64,000 bases of DNA from an uncultured Flavobacterium sp. GTDB lineage: Bacteria; Bacteroidota; Bacteroidia; Flavobacteriales; Flavobacteriaceae. A program made the translations under genes and the position numbers. The notes under the pieces are model-generated. The model had not been told where the DNA came from and made no database searches. It saw only the letters and a list, made by a program, of their open reading frames with translations. The stretch lies in contig NZ_OX638201.1 of NCBI RefSeq assembly GCF_951805225.1, positions 2,914,001 to 2,978,000 on the forward strand. The letters run 5' to 3'. Position 1 is the first letter of the stretch. Each line of letters starts with the position of its first letter. This document shows positions 61,470 to 64,000 of this stretch, piece by piece.

Positions 61470-61501
61470 CAAAGATAAAGTCGAAAAAATCAATTATCCA
61501 A
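61470..61501 (-). promoter_or_regulatory. Promoter TTG-N21-TATCTTTG for the small RNA
   Basis: On the minus strand TTG (61499-61501) and TATCTTTG (61470-61477) are 21 bases apart, an exact match to the Bacteroidota consensus. Transcription would start near 61463. Confidence 0.75.
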
Positions 61502-61724
61502 ATCTTTTTTAAAATTATTTTATTGATAATCAAATAGTTAACCCTTAAATGAACCGATAGAAATCCCTGTCCGCCAACTGAGGCAGATCTCCTTTTGTAT
61601 CAAATGACTGTCCCTCACCAGATTACTTTTCAAGATTATATTTCGCTATTTAGTTTAATCATTAAACATTTGGTCGATTATTTTTTTAATTATTTTTAGT
61701 TAATGGTTATTTTTTATCATTTTC

Positions 61725-61818
61725 TTGTCACATTGAGCGAAGTCGAAGTGTCAAGCTGAGCATTTTTTTTGTCATACTGAGCAAATTTTATTGTCACACT
61801 GAGCGAAGTCGAAGTGTC
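61725..61818. repeat. Direct repeat pair, family K (GAGCGAAGTCGAAGTGTC)
   Basis: Two 28-base direct copies (61725-61752 and 61791-61818) differ at one base (CACATTGAG against CACACTGAG). Between them is a partial copy (GTCATACTGAGCAAA). Confidence 0.88.
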
Positions 61819-61828
61819 TAAAACAAAA

Positions 61829-61856
61829 AAAGCGCCCCAATTAGGACGCTTTTATA
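61829..61856 (-). terminator. Terminator after the 29-codon gene
   Basis: On the minus strand AAAGCG-TCC pairs with GGG-GCGCTTT-type sequence around TAATT, followed by a T run. It lies 36 bases after the small frame. Confidence 0.78.
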
Positions 61857-61891
61857 TATTTATGCTGAGTTCGAAACTACAATTTACTCTT

Positions 61892-61981
61892 CTATTCCAT
61901 AAAATACATATTACGCCCTGAATCTTTAGCCGGAAAATCTTCCGCTAAACGATTGCTATTTTTTATTGCTGACAGGTTCAT
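61892..61981 (-). CDS. Candidate 29-residue peptide gene
   Basis: ATG at 61981 to TAG at 61892 encodes 29 residues (starts MNLSAIKNSNRLAED, ends SGRNMYFME). It has its own promoter-like TACATTTG (62010-62017) and its own terminator (61829-61856), giving a transcript of about 170 bases. No Shine-Dalgarno is seen, as usual in this phylum. No homologue is recognised. It could be a peptide, a leader or a small RNA with a chance frame. Confidence 0.5.
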   Translation of the reverse strand: MNLSAIKNSNRLAEDFPAKDSGRNMYFME

Positions 61982-62009
61982 ATGTATTCTTTTAATTTTA
62001 TTTCGAGAG

Positions 62010-62017
62010 CAAATGTA
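62010..62017 (-). promoter_or_regulatory. -7 element TACATTTG
   Basis: A perfect TAnnTTTG on the minus strand with TTA 20 bases upstream in place of the -33 TTG. It starts the transcript of the 29-codon frame. Confidence 0.6.
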
Positions 62018-62101
62018 GTTTATTTTTTTAATTAATATAACTTTTCTTGTTTTATTTGTTAAAAAATAGTTAAAGGATATATAGTGTTGTGGTGAATGAA
62101 T

Positions 62102-62131
62102 CTCGCGCAAAGACGCAAAGTCGTAAAGTTT
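62102..62131. repeat. Family B half-element
   Basis: TCGCGCAAAGACGCAAAGTC (62102-62121) plus a degenerate extension, without a visible partner arm. Confidence 0.65.
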
Positions 62132-62172
62132 TTGTCATTTCGATTTTTATGATAAAAGCTTATCACGACGAA

Positions 62173-62205
62173 ATCTTTGTCAAAGTTTTAAACTTTGACA
62201 AAGAT
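62173..62205. repeat. Perfect 33-base palindrome
   Basis: Sixteen-base arms (ATCTTTGTCAAAGTTT and its complement) around a single central T. It may form a cruciform or bind a dimeric protein; its GACAAAGAT word also occurs in family A interiors. Confidence 0.85.
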
Positions 62206-62231
62206 AAAAACGTAACAAAATCTACAATGTA

Positions 62232-62355
62232 AACCCAATATTTGTCATTTCGAGGAACGAGAAATCTCCACAAGAAGCTCGACAAAGATTGGCGATTCTA
62301 GTTACGGAGTTACTTGCGAAGATTTCTCCTCCGTCGAAATGACAATATTGGGGTT
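62232..62355. repeat. Chimeric family A palindrome
   Basis: The left arm carries the GAGGAACGAGAAATC sub-family core and the right arm the GATTTCTCCTCCGTCG core, so the arms no longer pair perfectly in the middle, although both ends do (AACCCAATATT... and ...AATATTGGGGTT). The interior equals that of the element at 763-866. Confidence 0.82.
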
Positions 62356-62466
62356 AATTTAATTTTATAAAGACATCAAACAACTTCAATCATACTTTCT
62401 CAGAACATAAAATATTTTAAATTCGAATAAAAGTTTTAACTATTTTTATCTCACTTAAATCTACAT

Positions 62467-63336
62467 ATGAAAGAATTTATCGATAGCATTAATTGGTCTG
62501 AAATTTGGGAAATAACAAAAGAATATGTTTTACCCAATATTGGTTGGTTTATTTTCTGGATCGTTTTATTTGTAATTATTGGACTTATTCTTGGAATCGT
62601 TTTCAATGTATTCTTGTACCGAAAAAATATTTTCTTTCGTGACAGAAAATATTACAATTGGTTTGCCAAGCTTTGGATTCCGTATTTGATGATTGTTTTT
62701 CTGTATTTCTCCTCTATGATTGGGCTTTTTTACGGCGTACATTCTGTTTTGCGATCAGAGAATAAAAGTATAACTTCTAATATTTATTCCAGAACTATTG
62801 GTTCGACATTTTCGTCTGAAAAAGAGAAAAAAGAGTTCTTGCATTCGCTTCAAACGCTATCCAATTCTTCTGAAGATGTGAGTAAATCTATGACGCAAGC
62901 ATTGGCGATTTACATCAAACAAAATAATAGTGGCTACGCTTCTGTAGATAATTTTAAGAATTCGTCGACTTCGTATTTGCTCAAAAAATATGAATCCGAA
63001 GTTTACAGCGCGTGCGTATATGGTTTTATGAAAGTTGTTGACGATAAAGCCAACATGAAAAACGTAAAAGATATTGATTACACGCAATTCAAATCGCTTT
63101 TGCAGAAACTAGATAAAATCGAACCTCAACGAATCGAAAATTCGATACAATCTGAAATTGGACGCAAATTGCAAGCTATTTTAGATTATATTTTTAAAGA
63201 AATTCTGAAACATGAATTGTTCTTTTTCTTCTTGTTTTTGCTGATTCCGTTTGTTGAATATTTTATTTATTTGAAGTTTATAAAAACCACAGAATCTGAT
63301 TTAAGCAAACCAAAACCTGTTGAAAATGTAATTTGA
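62467..63336 (+). CDS. Membrane protein of unknown function
   Basis: A 289-residue protein with three hydrophobic helices: about residues 25-50 (WFIFWIVLFVIIGLILGIVF), 72-92 (YLMIVFLYFSSMIGLFYGVH) and 250-270 (LFFFFLFLLIPFVEYFIYL). A soluble helical domain of about 150 residues lies between the second and third. No family is recognised. A near -7 element (TATTTTTA) lies about 25 bases upstream. It stands alone between a palindrome and a convergent kinase-like gene. Confidence 0.75.
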   Translation: MKEFIDSINWSEIWEITKEYVLPNIGWFIFWIVLFVIIGLILGIVFNVFLYRKNIFFRDRKYYNWFAKLWIPYLMIVFLYFSSMIGLFYGVHSVLRSENKSITSNIYSRTIGSTFSSEKEKKEFLHSLQTLSNSSEDVSKSMTQALAIYIKQNNSGYASVDNFKNSSTSYLLKKYESEVYSACVYGFMKVVDDKANMKNVKDIDYTQFKSLLQKLDKIEPQRIENSIQSEIGRKLQAILDYIFKEILKHELFFFFLFLLIPFVEYFIYLKFIKTTESDLSKPKPVENVI

Positions 63337-63361
63337 TTTTTGAATACTCAATAATTAATTA

Positions 63362-63985
63362 TTATTTATAAAATGCTTCTGTCAAATAGAAAACGGTATC
63401 TATGAAAAATAGGCTATCATCAAAAGTTAATACATTTTCGTCATGTAAGTCTTCAAGAATAATACCTACTTCAGGATTAAAATAATCGTTATTTCTAGTA
63501 TTAACAAAGCCGTTGGAAATCAAAAATTCCTTTACATTTTCTAATTTTGTGTCACTATTAGATTCTACAAATTTCTGTTCTACAACTGCATAAAGAATAT
63601 TATCTTGTTCATAAAATCCAATTAATTGATAAGCTGTATCAGAAAAAAAATAATTATTCAATAATAAATTGTTGAGATAATCTTCCCAGGATTCATAATA
63701 GATACTATCATTTAGCTTGATTACTTTATGTTTATTTTGAAGATAAACTTTTTGCTCTGCACCCGAAGATATAAAAGCATTAATATTAATTTCAGTAATC
63801 CAGAAACCATTCTTGTCACAGAATTGTTTTATTAACGTTGTTTCTTCGCTTTTGATTTGCTTGCTTGACTCAAACGTTCCGCTTGCGCTCTTGCTTTTTC
63901 TAAGGTAACGGGAGATTGTTTGGATAGTATTTCCATGCCTAACTTGGCTCTTTCCTGAAATGATATTTTGTAGTTCATTTTTCAT
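63362..63985 (-). CDS. Putative polyvalent protein kinase-like protein
   Basis: A 207-residue protein of a family common in Bacteroidota, often called putative polyvalent protein kinase. The N-terminal 60 residues (LQNIISGKSQVRHGNTIQTI) are a conserved leader. A kinase-like fold follows, with SGAEQKVYLQNKHKVIKLND (glycine loop and lysine), IYYESWEDYLNNLLLNNYFF, EVGIILEDLHDENVL (a catalytic-loop-like HDxN) and FFIDTVFYL at the metal-binding aspartate. Such proteins occur on phages, conjugative elements and near toxins. The ATG at 63985 is 15 bases from the window edge, so its upstream context is not seen. Confidence 0.72.
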   Translation of the reverse strand: MKNELQNIISGKSQVRHGNTIQTISRYLRKSKSASGTFESSKQIKSEETTLIKQFCDKNGFWITEININAFISSGAEQKVYLQNKHKVIKLNDSIYYESWEDYLNNLLLNNYFFSDTAYQLIGFYEQDNILYAVVEQKFVESNSDTKLENVKEFLISNGFVNTRNNDYFNPEVGIILEDLHDENVLTFDDSLFFIDTVFYLTEAFYK

Positions 63986-64000
63986 GAAGTTTATAATGCA

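Noticed and set aside
61725..61818. CRISPR-like direct repeats
   Set aside because: Only two full copies with a partial one between, no regular spacers and no cas genes; this is a dispersed repeat family.

Overview
The window is a stretch of chromosome from a low-GC member of the Bacteroidota, most likely Flavobacterium or a close relative. Support comes from the A+T-rich codon use, perfect matches to the Bacteroidota promoter -7 element TAnnTTTG, a type IX secretion C-terminal domain, a SusC/OmpA-type outer membrane repertoire, a bacillithiol biosynthesis gene (bshB1) and a menaquinone-type isochorismate synthase/thioesterase pair. No rRNA, integrase, transposase or CRISPR array is visible.

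Positions 1-41460 are mostly ordinary chromosome: small enzymes and regulators (metallo-beta-lactamase fold, GNAT, lactonase, LOG protein, AraC regulator facing DoxX plus a Tat-exported deacetylase), an SRPBCC gene broken by an amber codon, TlpA-like and 2H-phosphoesterase proteins, a CPA2 antiporter, sdaA, panB, an RluA pseudouridine synthase separated from panB by a four-helix-bundle gene in its own repeats, an aldehyde dehydrogenase, a large hybrid histidine kinase, tRNA-His, bshB1, menF/menI, a T9SS-exported endonuclease I, purL, a TonB-dependent-receptor-like protein and a long-chain acyl-CoA ligase.

Positions 41628-55428 hold the first notable system. A retron comes first: a ncRNA with a perfect 25-bp msd stem, a terminator-like hairpin, then a reverse transcriptase with the retron motifs NAxxH, YADD and VTG. 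It is in an operon with a 1114-residue WGR/alpha-solenoid protein and a winged-helix + SWIM zinc-finger protein. Facing it is a five-gene operon: a MoxR AAA+ ATPase, a vWA/propeller-like protein fused to a ribosomal L7/L12-like domain, a membrane/TPR protein and two unknowns. The protein set resembles the E. coli yehI-yehQ (MolR) cluster with a retron attached.

Positions 55688-61480 hold the second notable system, all on the minus strand: a small structured transcript, three aberrant tRNA genes, an RNA ligase (KxDG), an ATP-grasp protein, a circularly permuted tRNA-like module matching the tRNA-mimic part of bacterial Y RNAs, a frameshifted slipin/band-7 gene, a metallophosphoesterase remnant, an unknown basic protein and a DEDDh exonuclease. 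I read this as a partly decayed RNA-repair/RNA quality-control island. No Ro60/TROVE or RtcB gene lies in the window.

The whole window is peppered with at least ten families of dispersed imperfect palindromes (REP/MITE-like), some nested in one another. They occupy most long intergenic gaps. The right end carries a 29-codon candidate gene, a membrane protein and a kinase-like 'polyvalent' protein ending at the window edge.
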